64,000 nucleotides of DNA from Albula goreensis (GCA_022829145.1 CM040743.1:3777146-3841145); one strand, 5' to 3'; shown: positions 31,123-43,487, counted from the stretch's first letter. Notes: a model not told the origin generated them from the letters alone. Program-made: numbers and translations.

Positions 31123-31999
31123 CCTTAACAGGATGCAGACCGTGGGGCCCATCCACACACTGGAACAGTGCCTTAACAGGATGCAGACTGTGGGGCCCAT
31201 CCACACACTGGAACAGTGCCTTAACAGGATGCAGACTGTGGGGCCCATCCACACACTGGAACAGTGCCTTAACAGGATGCAGACCATGGGGCCCATCCAC
31301 ACACTGGAACAGTGCCTTAACAGGATGCAGACCATGGGGCCCATCCACACACTGGAACAGTGCCTTAACAGGATGCAGACTGTGGGGCCCATCCACACAC
31401 TGGAGCAGTGCCTTAACAGGATGCAGACTGTGGGGCCCATCCACACACTGGAACAGTGCCTTAACAGGATACAGACCATGGGGCCCATCCACACACTGGA
31501 ACAGTGCCTTAACAGGATGCAGACTGTGGGGCCCATCCACACACTGGAACAGTGCCTTAACAGGATGCAGACCATGGGGCCCATCCACACACTGGAACAG
31601 TGCCTTAACAGGATGCAGACCATCCACACACTGGGGCCCATCCATCCACACTGGAGCAGTGCCTTAACAGGATGCAGACCGTGGGGCCCATCCACACACT
31701 GGAACAGTGCCTTAACAGGATACAGACTGTGGGGCCCATCCACACACTGGAACAGTGCCTTAACAGGATGCAGACTGTGGGGCCCATCCACACACTGGAA
31801 CAGTGCCTTAACAGGATGCAGACCGTGGGGCCCATCCACACACTGGAGCAGTGCCTTAACAGGATGCAGACTGTGGGGCCCATCCACACACTGGAACAGC
31901 GCCTTAACAGGATGCAGACCATGGGGCCCATCCACACACTGGAACAGTGCCTTAACAGGATGCAGACCGTGGGGCCCATCCACACACTGGAACAGTGCC
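31123..31999. repeat. 48-bp minisatellite, about 18 copies
   Basis: The unit starts CCTTAACAGGATGCAGAC, then has TGTGGGGCCCATCC and ACACACTGGAACAGTG. Copies differ at only a few positions. One irregular copy at 31620-31660 is rearranged. Because 48 is divisible by three and the unit lacks stops in several frames, long open frames appear on both strands (up to 310 codons). Each is a 16-residue repeat such as MQTVGPIHTLEQCLNR. It begins 778 bp beyond the ralyl stop, so it may be 3' UTR or intergenic. Confidence 0.97.
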
Positions 32000-32776
32000 T
32001 GAATAAGATTCTACACATTCATCAATGTCTTTTCTCTGTAAAATATTGTAGCAAACTATCTCTTAAAAGAATCAGAGAAAATGAGAAAGGCTCACCTTTT
32101 TAGTTGTCAATGTCCGATACATGGTTCTCTACCTAGAAAAAAAATTAGTAAGTTCCAGTTGACATTGTTAAGACGACAGGACTGATTATTCATAATTCAT
32201 AAGATCATCTTGCATTTGCATGTAATTAGAATAGCCAAAACTGGGCCAGGAAAGCTACAGGATGAGCTGTGATTTGTCTTCAATTTAATTTCATCGATGA
32301 ATTCAGACGGAGAAACCCAGCGAGGTCAGTTAACTGTGTAAACAAGTGCACTTATTGATCAGTTACATGCTGGGTAATGACAAAACCCGAACACTCTGGA
32401 GCTATTCAGGACTTAAGATGTGGGCTGTTTCTATTCCCTCCTATTTATATGGTACATTGAAATTTACTCAGTGGTGGAAAGTCATGCACTACATGCATTC
32501 TCTAAATAGCTTCATAAATCAAATGACCAGGCCTACAATTTTACACGCTACCAATTTATACAGATAAATATTTTTATAGAGGCTATTCAGGTTGGGTACG
32601 TTGCTAAAGGGTACGATGACAATGGTACAACAGGAAGCTGACCCTATGTCACCTGCCCTGCAGGTCCAGCCAGCTAACCATTACACTAAAATGGCACCAC
32701 TAAAGGTCAGTGAAATCTGACCCTCCCATAACACAAGTAAGGGCTAGCTCTGTGGCTCACATTTGGGTGAGAATCT

Positions 32777-32967
32777 TTAAACGTGGCGTCTCCTAACCAT
32801 GTCGGCGCTGCCTTCGTCATCGTAGTCATCCTCGCCCCCGTCGGTCATCTCGCCGGCCTCCGTCTCCAGCGGGCCCCCCTCCCCCGCCTCCTCTCCGGAA
32901 TGTTCCGCCGCCTCCGACATGGACTCCCGCTGGGGCTCAAACCTGTCCTCGTACTTCCTCTGCACCT
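32777..32967 (-). CDS. ralyl: ralyl last coding exon, acidic tail
   Basis: The acceptor is GCCCCCCCAG|AGGTGC. It encodes [20 protein letters not shown], an acidic stretch with [15 protein letters not shown], then [10 protein letters not shown] and TAA. A GTTAGG directly after ATG in DMVRR could be an alternative donor to another C-terminus. Confidence 0.88.
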
Positions 32968-35900
32968 CTGGGGGGGCAATAGAATGAAAGAGTGATGGAA
33001 TGAAAGAGATGAGCAGCGGGATCAAAAGACAGATGGGCAGAGTAACACAGAACACAAGGGATGGAAAATGGAGAGAGAGGAGAGAAGAGAAAGACAGGAT
33101 CAGGAGGGGGAAGACAGATTCTGCCCATCCGAATTTTTACTGTAATCAAGTTAAAAGGTCTAATCTCAACCGAACTGATGAAAATTCACCAACCTGACAA
33201 ATTCGTTGGATCTGAATATAGACTATAGGCAGTGGGGAAACTTCAGTTTTTCTCTTTCTTTTCCTTTCCCTCATGCTTTGGGGTCCACTACCCTGAGACA
33301 CCTCTGAACAAGCCCATCTCCTTCTCCTGAATTCCTGGGTCTGCTGTCAGACCATCGTATGCTCTTTGACCTGGTGGTCTGGATTGGCATCTACTGAAAC
33401 TGATGGGGAGACTGACAACTTTGCGCGCCTTTTAATCTGCTCCCCCTACCCCCCATGGCTCTCTCCCAAAGGTTCCGTACCAGCTTCAGATCTCTGCTGC
33501 TTCTCTATCTTCTCCAGCCGGACCAGCAGGGAGTCGATTTTCGTTTTGATCTGTGACAGCTCCTTTTTTATGATCTGGAGTTGGTCTGTTTTCACTGCAG
33601 ACAGACAACACAAAACAAAACAGAAAATCAAAAACAAAACAACAACAACAACAAAAAACAAAACATGAACAAAAAAGAAACGGATTATTGTCAGAAAAGC
33701 AATTTAAAGTCTCCCTCTAACTCTGAGGTAACCCCTGCCGCTCACAAAAGAAAGTTATGTGCACGTTATCGTCGAGTCATGTTGGGTCTTCCGGCTATTT
33801 TACAGACGTCCTCCTGCATGCTCGACCAAAAAAAAAAACAAAAACAAGAGAAACCATAAAACAAAATTTTCCTGCCTTCTGCTTCACATCCCAATTTGTA
33901 CCACATCAGGGAATCTTAGACAAAAAAACCTAAACTTACACCCTACAGGTCTGACTTTCCAAACTCCAAAGCCTGACACACAAGACTCTGTTTTTCATCA
34001 GTGTCTGGCCACCCACACAAACAACTGTTTATCATTCACAACAGAGGAAAAAAAAGACTGAAAAACGAATCACTGAACACTGCCTTTCTGTCATTACTGG
34101 AGAACAGCACGAGCAGACAGATGGAGCGGAGGTCTACAGGACTGTGGAGGAGTAGAGGATAACATTTCATTAGTTGGTCTTGTAAAACAGCGAGGGGGTT
34201 GGCGGGTTGAGAAAGATGAAGGGGTTGTATAAGATCTTCTAAGCTGTGAAGCGCTGTGAAAATTGACTTCCTGAATCCCTGTGTAGAGACCGATGGCAGA
34301 AGCATCGATGAGGAATGCCTTTCTTCCGCAGCTTGGACTGACCCTCAGATGAACTCAGCTGGGCACTGAGACAGGGAGGCTTGCGTGGGCAGCCAATCAA
34401 AATTTTATCCAGTGCCGCAGGTACATTTCAGAGCAGGTTTCAGGACAAATACTGCCTTGTATCTCTTTGCCTTGAATATTTACTGTTTACTTATATATAC
34501 TTCTGTATGTATATATATATATATATATTTATATATATCAAATGATTGTCTGGTGTGTTTCCATGGTTCAACTGCATTAAGTAAGCTTTGTGTATTTTGT
34601 TAGTCTTTCAAACTATCTATGTCAAATGTCACGTCAGACACTAATAGTTTATAATTTTAAGATCTTTTTGGGGGTGGTAGGAGGGGTGCTGGTTGAACGT
34701 ACACTTCGGCCCTGCGGATGTGGAGCTGGAGGTGATGGGTCTGGTGGAGGAGGAGGCAGACATCTTGACGGGGAAGGATATCTTGCCGCGGTGTGTGGAG
34801 GGGACCGCCACCCGCGAGCGCTTGATGGGGATCACCGCCCGAGGAGGGGGCGCTGCGATCCGCCCGTGATAGTCAAATAACCTGAGGAGAAATGACAACA
34901 CGGCACAGAACGGCCACTGAACACATTTACACTTCACATGATTTCAGCAGTGCAGGGAAGCAGGTTATGGAGCTGGTAATTTACCAGTAGACCATTTTAC
35001 AAGGTTTTCCCAAGTGAACCATTATAACAATGAGCTGTTATATGCCATCCACAGAACAGTCACCTGACACCTACACCCGATGTCATTTCCTGTGATGTCA
35101 CTTCCTTGTGACATATTATGCTGAACACTTGTTAAATGCCCCCCCCATAAAACAGCCACTGTATACCTGTACCTACTACAAATCTCAGGTTCCTCATGCC
35201 CTCAACTCAGGGACCCCTGCAGGTCAATCATCATTATGATCATCATTATTAAGTTACTTTATTTAGCAAATCCATCACACATGGTGCGCCCAAGTGCACA
35301 ACCCTTTCATTATCCTGCCACAGAAGCAGCCAGCCAAGCAGCCTTTAACAACCTGTCAATTATCAAAACAAAGATGAAAATGTCATCTTTGTCAGGGTGG
35401 TAGGATCACAAACTGCAGACTCCATTTTAAATGAACATTCCTCCTTCTCTGACTGTCTCCTGCAGAACAAACTTGACTTCCCTCTTCCAGAGAGTGGTTA
35501 TTTTTTTCAAAGCCGAGAGATTTACTTCCAACAAAGTGGCATTTAAATATATATATACACAATCTTGAAAAAGAAGAAAGAAGAACAAACTCATAAAAAT
35601 GTCAGATATAAAGACAGGCACCCCACGTCTCCCGGCCTCCATTAGCTGCTCGTGGAGCGACTGACATTCGGGATGAGCGACTTTGCGAGATAAAAGTGCA
35701 GAACATTGTAAAACCCCACAAAGAGAAGGAAAAATAAATAAAACACTGTTAATGATTTTTTCTTCTTTTCGCTGAATTCTGATCGACCTATTCATTCACC
35801 TTTCCCTTTCTGTTTCTCATTGGCCATTCAAGGCTCATCGGATCTTTGGTGATTCACAGAGACAATTCATTGACTCCAATTGAGCGCTGCAGGTCTGGAA

Positions 35901-38062
35901 ACGCTAGTCTGGCCTCATACGCTGTCTGGCCCTGATCTCAGACTGTCATTCACTCACTCAGACCGCCGGAAGTCTATAACTTTCAAAAGACTGGATTTAA
36001 TTCCTTCAATGACACAATTTTCTTTTTCATTTGCAAGACAGGATTGATTTAATTTCTTCAATGACACAATTTTCTTTTAAGGCAGGATGGTTTTTCCTTT
36101 TTTTTCTGGCTTTTGAAGACTTTGAAAGTTAACTTCCTCGACTTTCTGGTTTATCAAAGGGAAATATCAAAATGAATCGAGTGAAAAGCTATTCTTCTGG
36201 CGGAGGCTGGGGATTTAATGTGCCCAGTAAAATCCACACCCCACTTTAGCCAAAACGGCAGAAGTTTTTGCTAATTGTTCAGCCTGAGCTCTGAGGCAAT
36301 ACTAAGATAGCATTGGGAGATAATGATGTTCATTCAATGTTTTTGATATGATAAATAAAACATTCAGACAAATATTACATCCAGATTTCACTTTAACTCT
36401 GGGCATCAACGTAATATAATGGTTAGGGAGCTGGGCTTGTAGCTCAGAGGTTACAGTGTAGTGTAATGGTTAGGGAGCTGGACTTGTATCTCAGAGGTTA
36501 CAGTGTAGTGTAATGGTAAGGGAGCTGGGCTTGCAGCTCAGAGGTTACAGTGTAGTATAATGGTTAGGGAGCTGGGCTTGTAGCTCAGAGGTTACAGTGT
36601 AGTGTAATGGTTAGGGAGCTGGGCTTGTAGGTCAGAGGTTACAGTGTAGTGTAATGGCTAGGGAGCTGGGCTTGTAGCTCAGAGGTTACAGTGTAGTATA
36701 ATGGTTAGGGAGCTGGGCTTGCAGCTCAGAGGTTACAGTGTAGTATAATGGTTAGGGAGCTGGGCTTGCAGCTCAGAGGTTACAGTGTAGTATAATGGTT
36801 AGGGAGCTGGGCTTGTAGCTCAGAGGTTACAGTGTATTATAATGGTTAGGGTGCTGGGCTTGTAGCTCAGAGGTTACAGTGTAGTGTAATGGTTAGGGAG
36901 CTGGGCTTGTAGCTCAGAGGTTACAGTGTAGTAAAATGGTTAGGGAGCTGGGCTTGTAGCTCAGAGGTTACAGTGTAGTGTAATGGTTAGGGAGCTGGGC
37001 TTGTAGCTCAGAGGTTACAGCGTAGTAAAATGGTTTGGGAGCTGGTCCTTGAACTCTGTACCTCATCCTCTGGTGTCTTCAAAAGATTAGTGTACCAACA
37101 CCAGCCAACTAGCTTCCCCTCTCAACAAATACAACAGTTTCAGTTAGTTTGCAATTAAAAGTGCTTTATTGTTGATATTACAAATTGTTTCTTGTATTGT
37201 TTCTTCAACAGGTCATCCATAGGGTTTAGTCCATGCTATCACTACTGGCACTTGAGACTTTTATCCCCTCTAGCACTTTAACACCCTCGTCCTGAAAGAA
37301 ATGCACTTTGTGTCGTAAGTTTCTCTGGATAAGAGCATCTGCTAAAGGCCTGTAATGTAATGTAGCACATTCCTCCTGTATTACACACTGCAGTGGTGCC
37401 TCCATGTTGGTCTGGTGAAGCTGCACAGTATTACAGTCTAATGAAGAGGCTCCTCTGTGACTGTTTGCAAAGTGTGCTTTTTTCAGGGAAAAATCAAAAG
37501 CAGGGAAGACAAATTGGGCTTACCGGCTGTAAAAATCATCCCTGTAGTAGTCGTAGTCAAACTCGTAACCACTGCGGGGTGGAGCGAAAAACAAAAACAG
37601 AAACAGCGTGAGGTCGGTCCGCCAGAGCAATCTGGGTAACTGCATGTAAATTAAACCGAAATCAAACAAACAAAAAAAAAAAAAACACAAACACAGCACA
37701 CTGCAGCTAACAATCTGACCTGAGTAAATCTGAAATTTTTTGCCCGTTGGATGCTGCTGAAAATCCTTCATTCACACTGCGGTGAGCACGCTCAGTGCGA
37801 AAACATCATCATTCAGATCTCAGGGGCATGGCAATGACTTGGACTCTTTCAACAGCACCAGAATGTTACCGCTCGCAATTTTCATCTTTAGCACTGACTC
37901 TGTCCAATGATGCATCAATTATACAACGTAATATAGCACTTTCTATTATTGCATCAGTAATTTGGACGGTAAAAGTCGGTTCTCACCTGTAAATGGCAGA
38001 AAGGGGTCGTTTGGGGCCAACCTTGGGCCGGTAGGGTCTTGGTTCCCCAGCCATGTTGATAT
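32777..38062 (-). CDS. ralyl: RALY-like RNA-binding protein (last five coding exons)
   Basis: A nuclear hnRNP-C/RALY-family protein thought to bind RNA through an N-terminal RRM, which is not in this window. Exons 37987-38062, 37524-37571, 34703-34881, 33481-33594 and 32777-32967 join in frame. They read [55 protein letters not shown], then the hnRNP-C-type coiled coil [28 protein letters not shown]. The acidic tail is [20 protein letters not shown]. All these blocks closely match human RALYL ([36 protein letters not shown]). The C-terminus here is [10 protein letters not shown], not the human HELFLQIK. The ATG in INMAGEP could start a short isoform. Position next to lrrcc1 on the same strand matches human 8q21. 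Confidence 0.93.
33481..33594 (-). CDS. ralyl: ralyl exon, hnRNP-C-type coiled coil
   Basis: The acceptor is TGTCTGCAG|TGAAAAC and the donor GCTG|GTACGG. It encodes [20 protein letters not shown], then [17 protein letters not shown], the oligomerising leucine-zipper-like helix. Confidence 0.93.
34507..34540. repeat. AT microsatellite
   Basis: Alternating TA run in the ralyl intron, interrupted by TTT. Confidence 0.8.
34703..34881 (-). CDS. ralyl: ralyl exon, basic Pro/Ser linker
   Basis: The acceptor is TCTCCTCAG|GTTATT. The donor AAGT|GTACGT gives [20 protein letters not shown], a basic stretch KRSRVAV, and a Ser/Thr run to SAGPK, joining on as PKLKTDQ (human SKLKSDE). Confidence 0.9.
36411..37050 (+). 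repeat. 47-bp minisatellite made from a SINE head
   Basis: About 13.5 copies of a unit with TAATGGTTAGGGAGCTGGGC, TTGTAGCTCAGAGG and TTACAGTGTAGTG. The unit is the tRNA-like 5' part (A-box region) of a common fish SINE. The element's usual 3' tail (CTGGATAAGAGCATCTGCTA) is found on the same strand at 37327-37346. So the array looks like an internal expansion of one SINE insertion in a ralyl intron. Confidence 0.9.
37290..37372 (+). mobile_element. 3' tail of tRNA-derived SINE
   Basis: TTCTCTGGATAAGAGCATCT followed by GCTAAAGGCC and TGTAATGTAATG is the standard tail of a widespread teleost SINE, including its short tandem TGTAATG end. Confidence 0.7.
37524..37571 (-). CDS. ralyl: ralyl exon, YDYYRDDFY
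   Basis: A 48-bp exon. The acceptor is CCCCGCAG|TGGTTA and the donor AGCCG|GTAAGC. It encodes [15 protein letters not shown]. The human long form has about eleven extra residues before this point that are not encoded here. Confidence 0.92.
37987..38062 (-). CDS. ralyl: ralyl exon, RRM/linker junction
   Basis: The acceptor is CTGTTTCAG|ATATCAAC and the donor TACAG|GTGAGA. It needs one base from the previous exon to complete the Asp codon before [12 protein letters not shown], and leaves phase 2. Confidence 0.92.
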
Positions 38063-40029
38063 CTGAAACAGAAGATGGTTTTAAATGAAAGTATAATAAT
38101 GTAGTTGTGAAAACGTATCTTCAATGCCTGAAGTGGTACCTCAGGCAGTTATTTAATAACCTATTCCTGACTCTGGGCACACAGTCTTCCACAAAGAATT
38201 CAGATAACTTTACTCTGCACTTGGCTTCCCTCAGTCTGCTTTGTCCCTCTACATTTCAGATAGATACATGGATAACCAGTTTTTCATCTCAAACACCCAA
38301 CCCCCAAGACCCATGATTGGTCAGAGGTAGTAACCGACCACTGGGTTATTAGCCAATCACATCCCTGGAACTCTCTAGGCAGAGTTATACCACATAGCAC
38401 TGAGGAACTAGGCGGGGCTCTCAGGTACGATGTCATAATCATGAGCATAAAAAGTGGAGATAAGATCACAACACCACAACATAACACACTGACACTATTT
38501 CTGGTGTATATTAGGAGTTCAAAGGGCCAGGTTTCATTGTAAGAGTCCACAGATAAAGACTGTTACAGGCCGGTAGTTTAATCACAAGTGTTAGTGGCAA
38601 CAACCTGTTTAACTAACCATGTTTATCCAACTTGTAAATAGGTGTACTTTCTGATGGAGGATTAGGTGTCATACAGTCCTCCACCCAAAAGGACTACTAA
38701 CCCCATCTCCTGCAGGTTTGACAGAAACTCATAAAAAACAGGGTGCCATACCAAAAATAAAACCCTCTAAGGGGGACACTAGTACACTTGGAAATGACAA
38801 ATAAGCCAGGGAAAAGTTCACGAATGAGACCGTGCGACACACAATCTAACGAAATGGTAACATACACTGTCATACTGAAATGTGCCAAGATGCCAGGGTT
38901 CTCCTGATTTACTGCAGTCCTTTCGGGGAAAAACATTAAATTAAATTGAGAGAGACAGAAAGCAGGTATTAAAAATAGATTTTATTTCAAAAACAGTCAT
39001 CCGTCCTCATCTCTACTGACAGCTGTTCCTGTCCTCTCAGCATTTATGCCCAACAAGAAAACATGCTATTGTTTTTTTTTTCTCCTTTTGCTACGTACAT
39101 CGGTCTGGGGTCACTTTTGGGTAGCATGAGAATCTTATTCAAACCTATTTGAAGCAACACTCCAGACAGAGCTTGACTGGATTTCGTAATATTTTATTCA
39201 TTCCAAGGTTTGATCTTTTAAATGATCCCCAAGGACAGTAATGAAAAATCCTCAGTACATTCAACTCCATTATTCATCCAGCTTGGCTTGTCCTGTGGGA
39301 CAGAGTTGTAAGTCAAAGACTGTGATTTCACTCTGTAAATTCACAATGAAAAATAATAGCATATGGTGTTTATGAACTTGTGCAGTTAGGGTCATACTGA
39401 ACGTGCACTCTTTGGGTAATAAAACGGGCAAAATATCAAGATTGCAAGATTGTCAAGACTATAAGTTGATTCCTCAACTTGAAAAAACACACCAATTTTT
39501 ATTTATTTTTACCAAAGAGTGCAACTCATTATAATCAATTATAGTCAATGTCCTGCCTACTCAGCTAAGACGTTGCAATGTTGACTCACATGTGTGGAGA
39601 CAACACACTCCAAAATATACACCCAGTGGGGTTTCCCTACCATGTCATCCAGTGCAGTTCCTTATAGGTCTGTGAAGTTACAGGATGACCCCCTGATGTT
39701 GTACTATAGCCTAAATATCCCATGCCATACTGTTAGGAAATGATCTAAAAATAGCCAGGTTTAAGGCTGCTTGCCACTCATAAATATCGGTAACAATTTC
39801 CACAAATAAACATAGCAAAATGACACCCGATAAAGACTTGCAGAGGCGATCATATTTAGTCTCTGTGTCGAGATTCTGAAATGTGTCATTTGTTTTGGCA
39901 GTGTCTTCCCGGTATCAGTTAAAGGAATGAAGGGTCCATGTGCGCAAAGTGAAGCTTAGTCTGGTCACTGAACTTCCAGACGTACCAGCAAGCTGATAAG
40001 AGACTAATATTAGACCATGCTGTGAGCAG

Positions 40030-40235
40030 CAATCACAGTGTAATACTTGGGTTCAGCCAATCAAATAATTACTCTTGGTTCTAGCCAATTACAGCATAAA
40101 GCCAGCCAGTGTCCAGCCAATTACAGTCTAACTCTATGGTTCAGCCAATTACAGGATTGCTAGGCTCTCGTCAATCATAGCCTATTACTATCTCTCAGCC
40201 AATTACAACATAAAGCCAGGATTCAGCCAATTACA
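40030..40235. repeat. Degenerate tandem repeat of CAGCCAATTACA
   Basis: Six or seven irregular copies, about 30-40 bp apart, each with CAGCCAAT or a near variant followed by TACAG. This makes a cluster of CCAAT pentamers all in one orientation. Confidence 0.65.
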
Positions 40236-40805
40236 GTCTGACACTAATATTAAAAAACTGCAGCCTAACACTAGGTTTCATTAAATAAAAACATGTCGCC
40301 AGGGTTGAGCGAGTCAGACCAACCCAATCACAGCAATGTCAATTCACTTTTTGGAAAACCTAATTTGTGATGGCAAAAAGCCACAAGTGCAGGTGCTTTG
40401 GTAGTGCATTAGAATAATACAAAGCCACTGTTCATTTAATCTAATCCGTGCTCACAGTCTCACCACAAGCACAAAGCACAAAGACATAGACAAAAACACT
40501 CATATGACCAAATAAAAAAACTTTTATGGTGATGAGTCTACCAATTAATGAGAGCTATTTAATGGTTACCAGTACCAGGGGTTACTAATGAGGGCCACTT
40601 GCACAAAAAAGGAAAAGAAAGAGAGAAAGAAAGAGGAAAAATGCAGGCATTATTTAGGCTGTACTGACAGCCGGTATTGTCAGCCTCCCACAGGAGTCTG
40701 TAAACCGAGAAAGCAAGAGCCGCTCTCCGTGGTCCTGAAAACTAGGGCTTCAGCAATCATAGGAACAAATATCAGAGGCACACACAATCACACACCCCAA
40801 TGCAT

Positions 40806-40806
<1 letters not shown>

Positions 40807-40851
<45 letters not shown>
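40807..40851. repeat. (CA)n microsatellite
   Basis: Pure CA run in ralyl intronic DNA, followed by GTATATATG. Confidence 0.95.
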
Positions 40852-40853
<2 letters not shown>

Positions 40854-42871
40854 ATATATGCACACATGTATATACGCACATACCAGACACACTCTTGCTT
40901 TCTCAAACAAACACTGCTATTTGTTGCCTCCACATTGGTTAGAATGGACAGAACACTAGTGACACACATTCAGATGCCAGACAGCTTAGCATGGCATCAC
41001 AGCCTACAGAACATGCTGTCCAAAATTTAAGGCAGTGTTAAAGAAGGGAAGGAACAGCCAAACAGGCCTTAATGGACAAATTACTGCATCTTGCTCATGC
41101 AAAAAAAATAAATAAATAAAACACAAAAAATGGTGGTGTGGAAGAGGTTGTTCCTTTGGGGAGAGCAATTATTTTACTACATCAGTTACATACATTCATA
41201 CATTTAGTCTCAATAGAACCAATTTTAGTTGTGCTAGTATCAGCTTCTCATAAGCTCAGTGCACCAGGGCCACAAACTTATGCCTCTACACTGTGAGCTT
41301 GGTGACAGCAGTGCTGTTCAAAGCGATAAAGCCATTTTCTCCCTTCCCATTTAACTGTTTGCTGCCGACCTGTGAAAAATGGAAGCTGTGATGTGGAAAG
41401 CCGCGATGTGGGAGGATAAACTGTGTGTGCAGGACTTCATCCGGAGAGGGGTCAATGCTTGGCACAGCTAACCTGGTCATGCATTAGAGGCAGAGACCCT
41501 TGGAGCTCAGGTCCAGGTCTGATGCAGAGCTGGGGACTCTCTGGGCTGCAGGTAAATGGTGTTCTCATCACTATGTATTCCAGTGCTCTTACTTTCTATT
41601 AAACATCCTCTGGAACTGTTGGCAGGAAAGAACTCTAGAAATCCAATACAAGGAGACGAACGTTCTGCATACTAATCTTCTGATTGCTCGTCACAATTTG
41701 ACTCCAACAATTCCCAACCCTTCACCCCCCCACCCCCAAAACCTTCAAACGATGTGACTTTTATCTGTCTGACAAGATGACATTAAAGTAGTGGAGCCGT
41801 TTTCTTTCTTTGAAGACAGTCGGTTCTGTGTATCATAATTAATTCAAACGATGTAATTAATTATGAAAAGCGGGTTGACAGTGTTCCGGAGTCTCTGTGA
41901 TACGCAGTGGCGAGATAACAGAGCCTCCGGCCCTTCTGAGACGCTTTTGTTTTAAGTGCGTCACTCACTATAAATGTGTGTGTGTGAGTGTGTATGTGTA
42001 TGCGGGTGTGTGTGTACTGACGTGTGCATGTGTGTGTGACTGTGTATACTTGTGTGACGTTTGTCTGTGATTGTGTGTACTTGTGTGTGCAAGAGTGTGT
42101 GTGTGTGTGTGTGTGAGAAAGGGAAGGGTAATGTCTGATAATGCTTCTAACAAATTACAACAGCGATATTAGACTGAAAATTTTCTGTATTGGGATAAAT
42201 TGTTTCATTGGTTAAGATGAAACAGTTACCCACTGTAGCTCCACCCATTACCAGGTTCATGAGGCCTTATTCCACCATCAACAGTTAACTGATAAATATG
42301 AAAAAAAAATTCAAACTTGGGTAAATTAGGTACACCACTGTGCTGCCAATTTTTGCAGTTTGTAATGATCTGTTTAGGATACTACAAAGAACTTTCTTTT
42401 TTTTTATGAGCCTATTCTGCTTTGTAAGTTCCTCTCGATAAGAGAGCCTACCTAATGACCCAATATAAACGCTTTTATAAATGGTTTGGGGGGGGGGTTA
42501 AGTGCAGATTCTCCTCTTGTTATTCTCAACGGTTTCCATGGCAGATTCTGTGACAGATAACCAAAGGACAGCGCTGGGATTCTGGAGCACTTATCTAAAT
42601 GAGAGATGATAAGACGCTCCTGAAAACAGGGCTCTGCTCTGGTCGCTAGCAACAGCGGATGTGGAGCATCCCCAAATCTAGTCTTCCGTGCCAACATCTA
42701 CGGTTCATCAATGCAGACACAAACAAACGCTGCTTTTGTCTCAACCCCAAAACTCATGGAGGGCAGTGTCTTCATTGAGTTATTGCAATCATCACCCACT
42801 TGGAGACAAAATGTGGCATCAATGTAGACTCTTTGGCCAATCAGTGACTTGACTTATTCATTTAGGTGTTG

Positions 42872-42873
<2 letters not shown>

Positions 42874-42931
<58 letters not shown>
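42874..42931. repeat. (CA)n microsatellite
   Basis: Pure CA run of about 29 units. Confidence 0.95.
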
Positions 42932-42937
<6 letters not shown>

Positions 42938-43285
42938 ATACAAACGGGCCGTTCAGCACTGGAGCCTGATGTTCCAGCTCTAAACCGTTTGTGCAGCCAA
43001 CTGCATCCATTAGGTCACCGTCTTGGCGATGTCAGAGCTCCAATTTATCTACTCGAACTTTTCTGGCATTGGCTTTCTCCAATCCGATTGGTGCCAGCTG
43101 ATGTCTGATAATGCATTTGATTTGTTCCAGGAAGTTTATTGGGACAGAAATCTGCTGGCACCAATCAGATGGCAGGAAACCTGGGCCAGGGAAGATAACA
43201 AAGTTACCCAAAATGCTCTGCTGGAGACCGAACACGATGAGGCCAGCCTCGGACAGAATCAAAGACAACAATCTGAGACAGCAGG

Positions 43286-43487
43286 AGGGTATTCCAAGCG
43301 CGTGGTTTAGTGACTAATCCGGATAAGTTAAGTCTGAGTAAGTGGTAAACCTCAGAAAAGAAGAGCCCCATGGCTTTCTTTTGCCAGGAGAATGAAGCCA
43401 TTGGGCTCTGCTTTTAGGAGGTTTACCACCTACTCTGACTTAACTTATCCGGATTAGTCACTAAACCACATCCTTGGAATACCCCCC
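43286..43487. mobile_element. Foldback (long inverted repeat) element
   Basis: The left arm (GGGTATTCCAAG, GTGGTTTAGTGACTAATCCG, GATAAGTTAAG, GGTAAACCTC) is repeated as its reverse complement on the right, ending CTTGGAATACCCC. Arms of about 85 bp surround a short loop near 43377-43394. No coding capacity. It resembles non-autonomous palindromic DNA-transposon families common in teleosts. Confidence 0.85.

Noticed and set aside
31051..31983. 310-codon minus-strand open frame and overlapping long frames
   Set aside because: They are products of a stop-free 48-bp tandem repeat; several frames on both strands are open at once, with no splice or start context.
34641..34937. Whole 98-codon frame as one exon
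   Set aside because: Only 34703-34881 is coding; the ends extend past good splice sites into intron.
36411..37050. CRISPR-like regular repeat
   Set aside because: The copies are directly adjacent with no unique spacers; it is a minisatellite in an animal genome.
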